Of a DNA stretch of 64,000 bases, positions 49,647 through 59,669 are shown piece by piece. The notes under the pieces were generated by a model, which had not been told where the DNA came from, searched no databases, and worked only from the letters and a program-made list of their open reading frames with translations. Both the position numbers and the translations under genes were made by a program. Numbering within the stretch: position 1 is the first letter of the stretch; the number at the start of each line of letters is the position of its first letter. This stretch comes from Bartonella sp. AU55XJBT (GTDB taxonomy: Bacteria > Pseudomonadota > Alphaproteobacteria > Rhizobiales > Rhizobiaceae), in the NCBI RefSeq assembly GCF_028618525.1, contig NZ_JAQITC010000001.1:1-64000 (forward strand), given 5' to 3'.

Positions 49647-50768
49647 CTAAACACGAATAGGCATCAGTACATAAAGCACATCCGCATCATCATTATCACG
49701 AATCAAGGCTGGTGCTCCAGCTTCAGCCAGCATAAAAACCATTTCATCGCTTGAAAGCTGCCCAGCAATATCCAAAAGATACCGTGAATTAAACCCTATC
49801 TCAAGTGGTTCAGATGTGTAAGTTGCGGATAATTGATCTTCCGCACTGCCCGAATCAGGACTATTCACAACAAGCCTTAACTGTCCATGCTCAATCGTTA
49901 ACTTAACTGCACGCCCCCGATCACTCGAAATCGTTGAAACTCGATCAACCGCAGAAGAAAAATCCTGTCTATTAACAACTAATTCTTTATCATTTCCAAG
50001 AGGGATAACACGTTGATAATCTGGAAATGTTCCATCAATTAACTTTGATGTAAAAATCACGGAACCTACAGAAAAACGAATCTTTGTCTCTGAAAGCTCT
50101 ACACATACATTACCATCATTTTCTTCTGAAAGAAGTTTTTGCAACTCTCCTACAGCTTTACGAGGAACAATAACACCAGGCATTCCTTCAACTCCTGAAG
50201 GCGCTTCCATCTCAACTTGTGCCAAACGATGACCATCCGTTGCCACCAAACGCAGTTTCAAAACATCATCATGAATAACATGGAAGTAAATACCATTAAG
50301 ATAATAGCGGGTTTCTTCAGTAGAAATGGCAAATTGCGTACAATCAAGTAAATGTTTCAACCCTGATGCCGATAGAGAAAAGCGATAACCAAACTGCCCA
50401 GGAAGTGACTCTGGAAAATCTGCCTTTGGAAGACACTGAAGTTGAAAATGCGCACAACCCGAAATAACGGACATTGTACCTGATTGATTCTCATCGACGG
50501 ATAATGCAACTTCATTGCCATCAGGAAGCTTCCGAATAATATCATAGAGCAAATGTGCCGGAACAGTCGTTGCTCCGGCTTGTTCTACATTAACTGTAAA
50601 AGATTCTGTAACCTCTAAATCAAGATCTGTTGTCTTTAACTGTATATGACCATTTTCTGCATCAATCAGAACATTCGATAAAATAGGAACAGTATTACGG
50701 CGCTCTACCACACGGTGAACACGACCAAGAGACTTGAGAAATTGATTCCGATCCACTGTAATGCGCAT
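49647..50768 (-). CDS. dnaN: DNA polymerase III beta subunit (sliding clamp)
   Basis: The 373-residue processivity clamp. It begins MRITVDRNQFLKSLGRV, contains RNTVPILSNVLIDA, TDLDLEV, VATDGHRLA (near 185) and VSTISSDRGRAVKL, and ends in VLYVLMPIRV, the conserved C-terminus close to the client-binding pocket. It lies between dnaA and recF on the same strand. Confidence 0.98.
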   Translation of the reverse strand: MRITVDRNQFLKSLGRVHRVVERRNTVPILSNVLIDAENGHIQLKTTDLDLEVTESFTVNVEQAGATTVPAHLLYDIIRKLPDGNEVALSVDENQSGTMSVISGCAHFQLQCLPKADFPESLPGQFGYRFSLSASGLKHLLDCTQFAISTEETRYYLNGIYFHVIHDDVLKLRLVATDGHRLAQVEMEAPSGVEGMPGVIVPRKAVGELQKLLSEENDGNVCVELSETKIRFSVGSVIFTSKLIDGTFPDYQRVIPLGNDKELVVNRQDFSSAVDRVSTISSDRGRAVKLTIEHGQLRLVVNSPDSGSAEDQLSATYTSEPLEIGFNSRYLLDIAGQLSSDEMVFMLAEAGAPALIRDNDDADVLYVLMPIRV

Positions 50769-50824
50769 AAAAGCCCCGTATGATTTACCAAAAACTATAA
50801 GAATTCCTTCGAATTAAAACAACA

Positions 50825-50842
50825 GATTCTTTTTAAAGAATC
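50825..50842. promoter_or_regulatory. Dyad with two GANTC sites upstream of dnaN
   Basis: GATTCTTT, a TT centre and AAAGAATC form a perfect 18-bp palindrome in the 188-bp dnaA-dnaN gap. Its ends are GATTC and GAATC, both substrates of the alphaproteobacterial CcrM methylase consensus GANTC. Confidence 0.45.
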
Positions 50843-50956
50843 GCCTGCTGGAGTTTATTAAACCTCTTTTAAAATGGCAAGTCACTCCTGCATAAGAAAA
50901 AACAAACCCTTTTATTAAATCCCTTAAAGTTTCTTCAAAAAAAGAAATGATAAACG

Positions 50957-52528
50957 CTATACAGCCTGTTCTCCAATCAATCGCTTCAGTAATTCAAGTT
51001 CCTTGGCCAAGGTCTGATCACCGCAAACTAAATCTTCAATTTTACGTACAGCGTGTAAAACCGTTGTATGATCACGTCCACCAAAACGGCGTCCTATTTC
51101 TGGCAACGAGCGAGGCGTTAATACTTTCGCTAAATACATCGCAACTTGCCGTGGCTTTACAACCGTACGTGTTCGACGATTAGACAACAAGTCCTGTTTA
51201 GAAACATTATAATGGCGCGCTACCGTACGCTGAATTTCTTCAATCCGAATGCGCTTAGGTTCACCAGGACGAGTCAAGTGACCTAATAACTCATCAATTC
51301 GTTCTAAAGATAAATCAGACTCAAAAGATTGACGAAATAAGAGCTGGTTAAATGCACCTTCAATATCGCGCCCTGACCCTAAAACCGTTTTTGCAATATA
51401 TTCCAAAACATCATCAGAAATTGATATCATGCTATCATCTTGCTGTGCCACTTTCAACCGCTGGCGCAACATTTGCAAACGCATTTCATAATCTGGTGCC
51501 TCAATTTCAAGGGCAACCCCTCCCTGAAGACGAGACCGAACGCGAAGATCAAGCGATTCTAATTCCGCTGGCGGACGATCTGCAGCGACAACAACCTGTT
51601 TTGCACTATCAAGCAACATATTAAGTAAATGGCAAAATTCATGTTGTATCGACTTACCTTGCAAAAACTGCATATCATCAATAATCAACAGGTCGATATC
51701 GCGAAGCTGTTCTTTAAAAGAAAGAGCATCATTATCACGAATAGCTGTTGCAAAACGCCACATAAAATATTCAGCAGTTAAATAAATAACACGTGCAGAT
51801 GTTAAACGCTTCAATGCAGAAGCCGCAATCGCTTGAAGCAAATGTGTTTTTCCTAAACCAACAGACGCGTGAATAAAAAGAGGATTAAAACGCAAAGCAC
51901 TTTTATGCCCCTCTGCAATTGAACGCGCCGCTGCTAAAGCAACGCGATTAGATGCCCCCTCAACAAAGCTTTCAAAAGTGTAGCGAGAATCAAGGGGAGA
52001 TCCAAAAACTCCCGCTTGAGAACTTTTGACTGAATGCTCTGCAGAATTCTCAACAAAAGATGAAGTCGCCGGCTCCTCCAGCACAACAGAAGGCGCACTT
52101 GTTTTACAAACAACATCTCTTGAAACCCGTTCCATACCGCGAACGATGACTTCAACACGAAGAATTGCTGAGTTCTCTTGTTTCCATAAATGAGTCAAAA
52201 GAGAACCATAGTGATTATTAATCCATGAACGTAAAAAAGCTGTAGGAACAGAAAGCTTTACAAAAGTATGGCTATACTCAGCAAGTTTCACACGACCAAA
52301 CCAACTGGTATAAGCTTCAACACCAACCTGCGCCTTTAATTGTGCCATAACGCGTACAAAAGCCGCCGCACTCTCCTCCTCTGAAACAATAGAATGCCCT
52401 ATAGAAGCACTTCTACAAACAACCCCATCACTCTCTGTCATTCTATTCTTTATTATGTTCTCTGCCGACAGGATATTCACCGAAACCCTTTTAAAGGAAC
52501 TAGCTTTAGAGTTCAATTTATCCACCAT
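50957..52528 (-). CDS. dnaA: Chromosomal replication initiator protein DnaA
   Basis: AAA+ ATPase that binds DnaA boxes and melts the origin. Domain I is near residues 50-130 ([21 protein letters not shown]), with a variable linker next. Domain III has [16 protein letters not shown], Walker [13 protein letters not shown] (near 225-236), Walker [14 protein letters not shown] and the arginine-finger region. Domain IV ends with the DnaA signature [19 protein letters not shown] at 52528 has AGGA 6 nt upstream and gives 523 aa; an upstream GTG at 52570 would add 14. The N-terminus is somewhat longer than the E. coli protein. Confidence 0.96.
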   Translation of the reverse strand: MVDKLNSKASSFKRVSVNILSAENIIKNRMTESDGVVCRSASIGHSIVSEEESAAAFVRVMAQLKAQVGVEAYTSWFGRVKLAEYSHTFVKLSVPTAFLRSWINNHYGSLLTHLWKQENSAILRVEVIVRGMERVSRDVVCKTSAPSVVLEEPATSSFVENSAEHSVKSSQAGVFGSPLDSRYTFESFVEGASNRVALAAARSIAEGHKSALRFNPLFIHASVGLGKTHLLQAIAASALKRLTSARVIYLTAEYFMWRFATAIRDNDALSFKEQLRDIDLLIIDDMQFLQGKSIQHEFCHLLNMLLDSAKQVVVAADRPPAELESLDLRVRSRLQGGVALEIEAPDYEMRLQMLRQRLKVAQQDDSMISISDDVLEYIAKTVLGSGRDIEGAFNQLLFRQSFESDLSLERIDELLGHLTRPGEPKRIRIEEIQRTVARHYNVSKQDLLSNRRTRTVVKPRQVAMYLAKVLTPRSLPEIGRRFGGRDHTTVLHAVRKIEDLVCGDQTLAKELELLKRLIGEQAV

Positions 52529-53061
52529 CTTCCATCCTGATAAAAATAAAATTTTGTCCTGCCAAACCACTAAAATAAATCTAGCAAAGGCAAAACGCCC
52601 TACCCCAAATAAGATTACTCACCCTCCCCTAGGATAGCCTCATCACAACCCCACTAACAAAGATGACCAATAAGATTTACTTGCACTCATGATATGACCC
52701 ACCCTTCTAAAATGGTAAACATACCAACTAAGAGAACTAAAAAACCATCAAAAAAAACCACCCAACACAAAAGCTTTTAAAAAGCCTAAACCAAAGATTT
52801 TATATTCAACAAAATATAGGATAATGTGCTGATGTGACCCCTTCATACTTTTTAGTCTTCATGAGAACCATACAAAACAGCAGAGGTAAAAAGCAAGAGG
52901 TCAAAATAAAATCAAAAGCTCCAAAAAAATGCTCATTTCAATGAGGAATGAGAAAAATAATTGATTCAATTCATTTTTTTTCTCTGAATTTACCAATCAT
53001 TAAAGAATCTCTTCAAATTAAAAAAAAAAAATAAAATGCTTGACAAAAAAGACTCTGTAAA

Positions 53062-53083
53062 AATCCACAAAGCTTGTGGATAA
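53062..53083. promoter_or_regulatory. Inverted pair of DnaA boxes
   Basis: TGTGGATAA at 53075-53083 is the exact reverse complement of the consensus TTATCCACA. AAATCCACA at 53061-53069 is a close match in the opposite orientation. Together they form 8-bp arms ATCCACAA/TTGTGGAT. Likely autoregulatory sites for dnaA. Confidence 0.55.
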
Positions 53084-53171
53084 CCATACTCCTCCCCTAT
53101 AAACTTTCTCTCCTTTTTCAAGAGGAGAATCGTTGTCGATTCTTGTTTTCAATCGAAACTCTTTGAAAAGA

Positions 53172-53206
53172 TAAACAAAAAGCCAGTATCCTTACGGATA
53201 CTGGCT
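53172..53206 (-). terminator. rpsT terminator
   Basis: AGCCAGTATCC (53181-53191) and GGATACTGGCT (53196-53206) pair perfectly around TTAC. On the minus strand they are followed by TTTTTGTTTATC. It lies about 26 nt past the rpsT stop. Confidence 0.85.
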
Positions 53207-53231
53207 TGATTCTTAATAAAATAGAAAAAGC

Positions 53232-53498
53232 TTAAACGCTGAGAGCCTTTAAACGCTTCGCTAAACGTGACACTTTCCTCGCAGCAGTATTTTTATGAAA
53301 AACGCCTTTAGAAACCGCACGCATAATCTCAGGCTCAAAATTCTTAAATGCAATTTCTGCAGACGCTTTATCGCCCCCTGCTAAAGCATCATCAAACTTA
53401 CGCATAAAAGTACGAACGCGTGAACGGCGGGCCCTATTAACCTGTGTGCGTGCTGCAACCTTGCGCACCGCTTTTCGAGCAGAAGGTGTATTCGCCAT
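53232..53498 (-). CDS. rpsT: 30S ribosomal protein S20
   Basis: An 88-residue, Arg/Lys/Ala-rich 16S rRNA-binding protein starting [13 protein letters not shown], with the C-terminal [22 protein letters not shown] typical of S20. Monocistronic, upstream of dnaA as in many alphaproteobacteria, with its own terminator. Confidence 0.97.
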   Translation of the reverse strand: MANTPSARKAVRKVAARTQVNRARRSRVRTFMRKFDDALAGGDKASAEIAFKNFEPEIMRAVSKGVFHKNTAARKVSRLAKRLKALSV

Positions 53499-53739
53499 AA
53501 ATATAATCTCTCTTTCAACACCTTGGTAAAATGATTCTCAATAACAACTCTACCAATGTAAATAAACCTAACCCAAGCAAAACTATAAAGTTTCCTATAA
53601 CTCATGTAGCTTATAGCGCAATGTCAAAGCCAACGTCAATTAAATTTTCAAAGACAGACATAAAAAACGAAGCTAAATTCTCTAATCCGCAACTTTATAG
53701 CTTAATCGTTTAAAGATATTCCTCAACGAACAAAGGTAT

Positions 53740-56427
53740 TTAAACAGCTAGCTTACGCAAGACATATTGTAAAATTCCACCATGATGCAAATAATCTAGC
53801 TCATCTTCAGTATCAACACGGCATAATAATGGAATGGTTCTTACCGTACCATCAGAAAAAGTAATTGTCGCCACTGTCTTTTGACGAGGTTTCAAGTTAT
53901 GAATCCCTTCAATCGTTACCTTTTCATCTCCCTTTAAGTCTAAAGATTTCCAACTTAGCCCCTCCTCAAAGACAAAAGGAACAATGCCCATACCAACAAG
54001 ATTAGAGCGATGAATCCTTTCAAAAGATTGCACAATTACCGCTTTGATACCAAGAAGATTGGTCCCCTTAGCGGCCCAATCGCGTGACGATCCATTGCCA
54101 TATTCAATTCCCGCAAAAACAACGAGCGGAATACCTTCTTGTTTATACGCCATTGCTGCATCGTAGATGGTTTGTTCTACCGCTGACGGATAATGAACCG
54201 TATAACCTCCTTCTCGTCCATTTTCTCCTAACATAAAATTACGAATGCGAATATTGGCAAAGGTCCCACGAACCATAACTTCATGATTCCCACGACGGGT
54301 CCCATATTGATTAAAATCAGCGACGTTAACACCATGATCCATTAAATACTTTCCAGCAGGAGAAGCTGCTTTAATAGAACCAGCAGGAGAAATATGATCT
54401 GTCGTGATTTTATCACCAAACAAACCTAAAATTCGTGCCTCCTTAATATCTGGTAAAACATCTGGTGTTTTCTGCATATCATCGAAATATGGTGGATTAC
54501 GAACATAGGTGGATTGTTCATCCCAAGAATACGTAGACCCCGTAGGGATCTGAACTTTTTGCCAATTTTCATCACCCTTAAAGACGTCTGCATACTTTTC
54601 GGCAAAAACCTTACGCGTGACATTTTCTTCGATAAACGCCTGTATTTCTTGAGAAGTTGGCCAAATATCTCTCAAGTAAATCGGTTGACCATCTGAATCT
54701 TCACCAAGAGGTTCTTTGGTTAAATCTTTACGTACCGTTCCGACAAGCGCATGTGCAACAACTAATGGAGGGGAAGCTAAATAATTCGCTTGCACATCAG
54801 GGGAAACTCGCCCTTCAAAATTACGATTTCCTGAAAGAACTGCAGCGGCAATGACACCATTGTCATTAATCGTTTTGGAAATATCTGGATGCAAAGGACC
54901 AGAATTCCCAATACATGTTGTGCACCCAAACCCTACTAAGTTAAATCCTAATGCATCTAAATCTTTTTGCAATCCCGAATTTTGAAGGTAAGCTTCAACG
55001 ACTTGTGAACCAGGTGCAAGAGAAGTTTTTACCCATGGCTTACTTTTGAGACCTTTTGCCACAGCATTTCGCGCCAAAAGACCTGCTGCAATAAGAACAC
55101 TTGGATTCGATGTATTTGTACAAGAAGTGATCGCTGCGATTACCACATCACCGTGACTAAGCGTATATTCTTCTCCTTCAACCTGATAATGCTCATCTTG
55201 TCCAGAAGTTTTCTTATAGTCTTCAACCAATGCCTTTTCAAAACCTTGCCCAACATTTTCCAATGCAATACGTCCTTCAGGACGTTTAGGACCAGCCATA
55301 GAAGGAACAACGGTTCCCATATCTAATTCAATGGTATCACTAAAAATGGGATTAGCCACCACTTCGTCATGCCACATTCCTTGTGCTTTGGAGTAAGCCT
55401 CCACTAAGGCAATTCGATTTTCATCACGCCCTGTCATATTGAGATAACGCACCGTCTCCTTATCAATTGGAAAAAAGCCACAGGTTGCTCCATATTCAGG
55501 TGCCATATTCCCTATCGTCGCCCGATCAGCAAGCGTCATATGCTCCAAACCAGGGCCAAAAAATTCAACAAATTTACCAACAACGCCCTTCTGGCGGAGC
55601 ATTTGGGTCACCGTCAACACCAGATCGGTAGCTGTTACACCTTCTTTAAGCTTCCCTGTTAGGCGAAAACCAATCACTTCAGGTAACAACATAGAGACGG
55701 GTTGGCCTAACATTGCCGCTTCGGCTTCAATGCCACCAACACCCCAACCTAAAACACCCAAACCATTAACCATCGTCGTATGCGAATCAGTTCCCACACA
55801 AGTATCAGGATAAACTGTCTCCCTCCCCTCTTCATTCTTCATCCACACGCATTGTGCTAAATATTCGAGGTTAACCTGATGACAAATCCCTGTTCCTGGA
55901 GGAACAACGCGAAAATTTTGAAAGGCTTGTTGTCCCCATTTCAGAAAACGATAACGCTCACCATTGCGTTCATATTCATGCTCAACGTTTTCCTTAAAAG
56001 CCATGGGAGTGCCAAAATCATCAACAATAACTGAGTGATCAATGACGAGATCAACGGGTATGAGAGGATTAATTTTTTCAGCGTTACCACCAAGTTTGAC
56101 CATAGCATCACGCATTGCAGAAAGATCAACAACCGCCGGAACACCAGTAAAGTCTTGCATAAGAACGCGTGCAGGACGGTAGGCGATTTCTGCCCCTGCG
56201 CTCCCTTTGTCGCTTAACCATTTAGCAACATTGAGGATATCCTCTTTTTTAACCGTGCGACCATCTTCAAAGCGCAATAAATTTTCGAGAATAACTTTCA
56301 TCGAAAACGGCAAACGCGAAATGCCTTCAAGCCCATTCTTCTCCGCTTCGATCAAGCTATAATAAGTATATTCTTTGCCACTAACATTTAACGTTCTGCG
56401 ACAATTAAAGCTATCAATGTGAGTCAT
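53740..56427 (-). CDS. acnA: Aconitate hydratase A
   Basis: TCA-cycle enzyme isomerising citrate to isocitrate with a [4Fe-4S] cluster. The 895-residue length fits AcnA/IRP-type aconitases. Cluster cysteines are in ITSCTNTSNPSVL (near 435) and FGCTTCIGNSGPL (near 502-514). Substrate-binding regions include VGTDSHTTMVNGLGVLGWGVGGIEAE and, in the swivel domain, EYGNGSSRDWAAKG. ATG at 56427. Divergent from ccmA. Confidence 0.98.
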   Translation of the reverse strand: MTHIDSFNCRRTLNVSGKEYTYYSLIEAEKNGLEGISRLPFSMKVILENLLRFEDGRTVKKEDILNVAKWLSDKGSAGAEIAYRPARVLMQDFTGVPAVVDLSAMRDAMVKLGGNAEKINPLIPVDLVIDHSVIVDDFGTPMAFKENVEHEYERNGERYRFLKWGQQAFQNFRVVPPGTGICHQVNLEYLAQCVWMKNEEGRETVYPDTCVGTDSHTTMVNGLGVLGWGVGGIEAEAAMLGQPVSMLLPEVIGFRLTGKLKEGVTATDLVLTVTQMLRQKGVVGKFVEFFGPGLEHMTLADRATIGNMAPEYGATCGFFPIDKETVRYLNMTGRDENRIALVEAYSKAQGMWHDEVVANPIFSDTIELDMGTVVPSMAGPKRPEGRIALENVGQGFEKALVEDYKKTSGQDEHYQVEGEEYTLSHGDVVIAAITSCTNTSNPSVLIAAGLLARNAVAKGLKSKPWVKTSLAPGSQVVEAYLQNSGLQKDLDALGFNLVGFGCTTCIGNSGPLHPDISKTINDNGVIAAAVLSGNRNFEGRVSPDVQANYLASPPLVVAHALVGTVRKDLTKEPLGEDSDGQPIYLRDIWPTSQEIQAFIEENVTRKVFAEKYADVFKGDENWQKVQIPTGSTYSWDEQSTYVRNPPYFDDMQKTPDVLPDIKEARILGLFGDKITTDHISPAGSIKAASPAGKYLMDHGVNVADFNQYGTRRGNHEVMVRGTFANIRIRNFMLGENGREGGYTVHYPSAVEQTIYDAAMAYKQEGIPLVVFAGIEYGNGSSRDWAAKGTNLLGIKAVIVQSFERIHRSNLVGMGIVPFVFEEGLSWKSLDLKGDEKVTIEGIHNLKPRQKTVATITFSDGTVRTIPLLCRVDTEDELDYLHHGGILQYVLRKLAV

Positions 56428-56655
56428 GACTGTCCACCCTCATACTACAAACTACCCAATTTCCAGGAATGAACAACACAAACCACGAGTCAAGGTCGCA
56501 GCTTGAGTGCAGACGCAATTACCTCCGCCATCCACTTCCCCCTCCACCTTGCATAGGTAAATGCGGAAATCAGCGCCAAAAACCATTCTACACCAGATTT
56601 TGATGTAACGCACCTCTTATAGAACTATTTCTAGAACTATTCTAGGGACAATTGC

Positions 56656-56677
56656 ATAAAAAAACGTGTTTTTTTAT
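56656..56677. promoter_or_regulatory. 22-bp palindrome between divergent acnA and ccmA
   Basis: ATAAAAAAAC and GTTTTTTTAT flank a GT centre. The palindrome is bracketed by ATTGCAT (56651-56657) and ATGCAAT (56684-56690), giving a nested dyad with an internal TATAAT at 56680-56685 next to ccmA. Since no gene ends here, it is more likely an operator/promoter element than a terminator. Confidence 0.4.
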
Positions 56678-56723
56678 TCTATAATGCAATAAAGAATAGG
56701 AAAATAAAAAAATAGGCAATCGC

Positions 56724-57335
56724 ATGGTGTTATCAGGCAAAGATTTAGCAGCTTACAGAAACGAGGAAATTCTATTCAAAGGTCTTTCTTTTCGTTTATT
56801 TCCACAGCAATTGATAACAATCACTGGACCAAATGGCATTGGAAAATCTACATTGCTCCGAATCATTGTCGGTCTTCTTGAACCTGCTGAAGGTCATATC
56901 ATACTTAAAGACTATGAACAAAGATACCCTGTTACAACTGCGTGTCATTATCTTGGTCCTCAAAATGCCATGAAACCTCTTTTATCTGTCATTGATAATT
57001 TGCAATTTTGGGCAGAGTTTTATGGACAACCTCTATGCTCCCCCTATGAAGCCCTTGCCGATCTTGGTCTTTCTGATCTTGAATATTTACCCTTTAACGC
57101 TCTGTCTACTGGACAACAAAGGCGTGTCGCTCTTGCCCGCCTTTTGCTCTCCTATCGTCCTATTTGGATTTTAGATGAACCCATATCGGGACTTGATAAC
57201 CATGCTCAAAAACGCCTTACTCGTATTCTTCAGCGTCATCTCAATCAAGGTGGTATGATTATCGCCGCAACCCATAATTCTTTAGGCATTCCAGAAAACC
57301 ATACAATCGCTCTGGAAAAATTTTTACCTCTCTAG
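56724..57335 (+). CDS. ccmA: Heme exporter ATP-binding protein CcmA
   Basis: ATPase of the CcmABCD complex that releases holo-CcmE in cytochrome c maturation. The 203 residues carry Walker A GPNGIGKSTLLR (near 36-47), signature LSTGQQRRVALARLLL (near 127-142) and Walker B IWILDEP (near 149-155). The ATG at 56724 has only a weak ribosome site. First gene of ccmABCD-ccmG, 11 nt before ccmB. Confidence 0.96.
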   Translation: MVLSGKDLAAYRNEEILFKGLSFRLFPQQLITITGPNGIGKSTLLRIIVGLLEPAEGHIILKDYEQRYPVTTACHYLGPQNAMKPLLSVIDNLQFWAEFYGQPLCSPYEALADLGLSDLEYLPFNALSTGQQRRVALARLLLSYRPIWILDEPISGLDNHAQKRLTRILQRHLNQGGMIIAATHNSLGIPENHTIALEKFLPL

Positions 57336-57346
57336 GAGAGAATAAA

Positions 57347-58012
57347 ATGAAAGCACTGTTCTGGCGTGATCTTAAACTATTATTAGCGCCACAAGCCTCG
57401 TCGCTAACAGGACTATTGTTTTTCATCGCTGTTGTGATCATAACCCCCTTTGCTATTGGACCAGATCCCAAAATTCTTGCACAAATAGGGCCAGGAATAT
57501 TGTGGTTTGGTGCCCTTCTTTCAGGACTCCTCAATCTGAATAAACTTTTTCAAATTGATCGTGATGATGGCAATCTCGACCAATTTATCCTTTCAGAACA
57601 AAGACAAAGTTTTATGCTGATTGTCTTTACCAAATGCATCGCCCATTGGGTAGGAACGATGCTTCCTCTCATTTTTGCTACGCCTATTTTGTCCCTCATG
57701 CTCCACTTAGATGTAACGATAACTTTTACAACAATACTTACTCTTTTATGCGGAACACCTGCTATTATTTTTATTGGCGCCATAGGAGCAGCACTTGCAA
57801 GCTCATTGTTGCATAGCACTCTTCTTATTTTCATCATTATCTTACCGTGGATCATTCCAATTATGATTTTTGGCGTTTCAGCGGCTACGGCTCCAACAAA
57901 TCCAAATGCCTCTTTTCTCACTTCCCTAGCTCTTCTTAGCGCTTTTTCACTTTTTTTGAGTCTCTTTAGCTCTTTTGTTGCCGCACTAACGCTCAAGCTT
58001 TTATCAGAATAA
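57347..58012 (+). CDS. ccmB: Heme exporter membrane protein CcmB
   Basis: A 221-residue inner-membrane partner of CcmA with six hydrophobic segments. It starts MKALFWRDLKLLL and contains the conserved FQIDRDDGNLDQFILSEQ loop near 66-83, and LPWIIPIMIFG near 164. AGGAGA lies 7 nt before the ATG. Confidence 0.95.
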   Translation: MKALFWRDLKLLLAPQASSLTGLLFFIAVVIITPFAIGPDPKILAQIGPGILWFGALLSGLLNLNKLFQIDRDDGNLDQFILSEQRQSFMLIVFTKCIAHWVGTMLPLIFATPILSLMLHLDVTITFTTILTLLCGTPAIIFIGAIGAALASSLLHSTLLIFIIILPWIIPIMIFGVSAATAPTNPNASFLTSLALLSAFSLFLSLFSSFVAALTLKLLSE

Positions 58013-58049
58013 TAAAAGATGATTGCCGCATAGCAAAACTCTGCCTATT

Positions 58050-58838
58050 ATGAATTTCATGAATGAACTATCTCACACATATAAAATGAGGTCACTCCCT
58101 GCAAGTTTTGCCCGTTTCATGAAAATAAGCAAAATCATTATACCTTGGTTAGCCGGCATAACATTGTGTTTTCTTATCTTAGGACTCATTCTCGTGGTGC
58201 ATTCCCCTGATGACTATCAACAGGGTATGACTGTTAAGATTATGTACCTTCATGTACCTTTCGCGTGGTTGTCTACATTCTGTTATGTAACGATGAGTGT
58301 AGCGGCATTAGGAAATTTGATTTGGAAATATCATCTTGCTGATGTAGCTCTCAAATGTGGTGCGCCCATTGGAGCAATTTTTACCGCCTTAGCTCTCATG
58401 ACAGGAGCTCTTTGGGGGCGCCCTACATGGGGAACATGGTGGGTATGGGATGCACGGTTAACATCGGTTTTAATTCTGCTTTTTATCTATCTTGCCATTA
58501 TCCTGCTTGGACGTGCTTTTGACAACCAAGTAAAAGCCGCTCGCGCTACTGCAATTCTTACCCTTGTTGGATCTGTTAATATCCCTATTATTAAATTCTC
58601 CGTTAATTGGTGGAATACATTGCATCAACCAGCCTCTCTGTTACGTGCTGGAGGACCAACAATCGACAATACTATGTTATTGCCTCTTATAACTATGTTA
58701 TTTTGTTTCATCTTTATGTTTATTACGCTCTATTTGATGGCTATGCGAAATGAAATCAATCGTCGTCATATCCAAATACTTCAGATTAAAAAATCCCGTC
58801 GTGCACAACACCAGGACTCCTCATCATGCTTGACCTAA
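58050..58838 (+). CDS. ccmC: Heme exporter/heme-handling protein CcmC
   Basis: Membrane protein that presents heme to CcmE. It has six transmembrane helices and the tryptophan-rich periplasmic heme-binding motif TWGTWWVWDARLTSVL, with flanking histidines in MYLHVPFAW and NWWNTLHQPAS. I chose ATG 58050; upstream TTG 58023 and downstream ATGs 58059 and 58086 are possible, none with a good ribosome site. The 3' end overlaps ccmD by 13 nt. Confidence 0.95.
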   Translation: MNFMNELSHTYKMRSLPASFARFMKISKIIIPWLAGITLCFLILGLILVVHSPDDYQQGMTVKIMYLHVPFAWLSTFCYVTMSVAALGNLIWKYHLADVALKCGAPIGAIFTALALMTGALWGRPTWGTWWVWDARLTSVLILLFIYLAIILLGRAFDNQVKAARATAILTLVGSVNIPIIKFSVNWWNTLHQPASLLRAGGPTIDNTMLLPLITMLFCFIFMFITLYLMAMRNEINRRHIQILQIKKSRRAQHQDSSSCLT

Positions 58839-59077
58839 ATGGCATCCACAGTGGACTGTTAGGAAACTTATCTTTGAAAATTGATTTTTTCCTTGGCACC
58901 CTTAAACACAAGCAAATTGTTGTTTTAAGCTATACGCTTTCTGCAATCTCCCTCTTATGTCTTATTGGCTATATTCTTTGCAAAGCCCTATACCAAAAAA
59001 AAATTCTCCAACAGCTAAACAAAAAAGAGCTGTCACAAAAAGAAAAATACAATGAAAAATATCCCTCCAAAACTTAA
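58826..59077 (+). CDS. ccmD: Heme exporter small protein CcmD
   Basis: An 83-residue protein with one transmembrane helix (VVLSYTLSAISLLCLIGYIL, near 32-51) and a Lys/Gln-rich cytoplasmic tail, the architecture of CcmD. Sequence conservation in this family is low, so the call leans on size, topology and position between ccmC and ccmG. It overlaps ccmC by 13 nt and ccmG by 26 nt. Confidence 0.85.
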   Translation: MLDLNGIHSGLLGNLSLKIDFFLGTLKHKQIVVLSYTLSAISLLCLIGYILCKALYQKKILQQLNKKELSQKEKYNEKYPSKT

Positions 59078-59669
59078 AAAAAATATATCTTTGCCTGTTT
59101 TGTTTGTTCTTTTTGGACCATTTGTGCTTTTTCTCCTTCTTATGGTGTTTTTTTTCAACTTTATGGATAAAAAACACCCGCAAAATCCTTCTCTTCTCCC
59201 AAATGCATTGGCTGGGAAAACAGCCCCCGAGACACACCTTCCTCTTCTTGATCAGGAAAATTATCTTCATTCAAAACAGTTTAAAGGACGTGTCACATTG
59301 GTCAATTTTTGGGGCTCTTGGTGTTTACCCTGTCGCCAAGAGCATCCTCTTCTTATGAAGATTGCACAAGATAAACGTTTTGATCTAATTGGTATTAATT
59401 ATAAGGATAACAAAGCAAACGCCCTGCGCTTTTTAAATCGCTTTGGTAATCCTTTTAAATTGATTGGCTTTGATGTTTTAGGATATACAGCCATTGACTG
59501 GGGGGTATATGGACCACCAGAAACCTTTCTCTTAAATAAAGAGAGCATCATTATTGTCAAACATGTTGGTCCCTTAACATGGCAAATTTATCAAAAAAAA
59601 ATCCTCCCCAAAATTGAACAAGCAATCATGACAGAAGAAAAAATGAAATATCAACATATTGATTTATAA
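59052..59669 (+). CDS. ccmG: Thiol:disulfide interchange protein CcmG/DsbE
   Basis: Membrane-tethered periplasmic thioredoxin that keeps apocytochrome c cysteines reduced. The 205 residues have an N-terminal anchor (VLFVLFGPFVLFLLLMVFFF) and the active site NFWGSWCLPCRQEHP (CxxC near 95-98), followed by IGINYKDN, GVYGPPETFLL (the family Glu and cis-Pro) and HVGPL. Last gene of the operon; ccmE, ccmF and ccmH are not in this window. Confidence 0.95.
   Translation: MKNIPPKLKKNISLPVLFVLFGPFVLFLLLMVFFFNFMDKKHPQNPSLLPNALAGKTAPETHLPLLDQENYLHSKQFKGRVTLVNFWGSWCLPCRQEHPLLMKIAQDKRFDLIGINYKDNKANALRFLNRFGNPFKLIGFDVLGYTAIDWGVYGPPETFLLNKESIIIVKHVGPLTWQIYQKKILPKIEQAIMTEEKMKYQHIDL

Larger units (their letters stand above)
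52529..53231. other. 703-bp dnaA upstream region
   Basis: AT-rich region between dnaA and rpsT without a gene. It carries two opposed DnaA-box-like sites (53062-53083), GANTC sites starting at 52963, 53005, 53127, 53138 and 53208, and the rpsT terminator. It is presumably the dnaA control region. Confidence 0.6.

Noticed and set aside
52529..53231. Chromosomal origin of replication at the dnaA upstream region
   Set aside because: Only two DnaA-box-like sites were found, and in Rhizobiales the origin often lies away from dnaA; a GC-skew analysis of the whole chromosome would be needed.
57550..57996. 148-codon minus-strand ORF
   Set aside because: It is antisense to ccmB, whose reading frame is clearly conserved.
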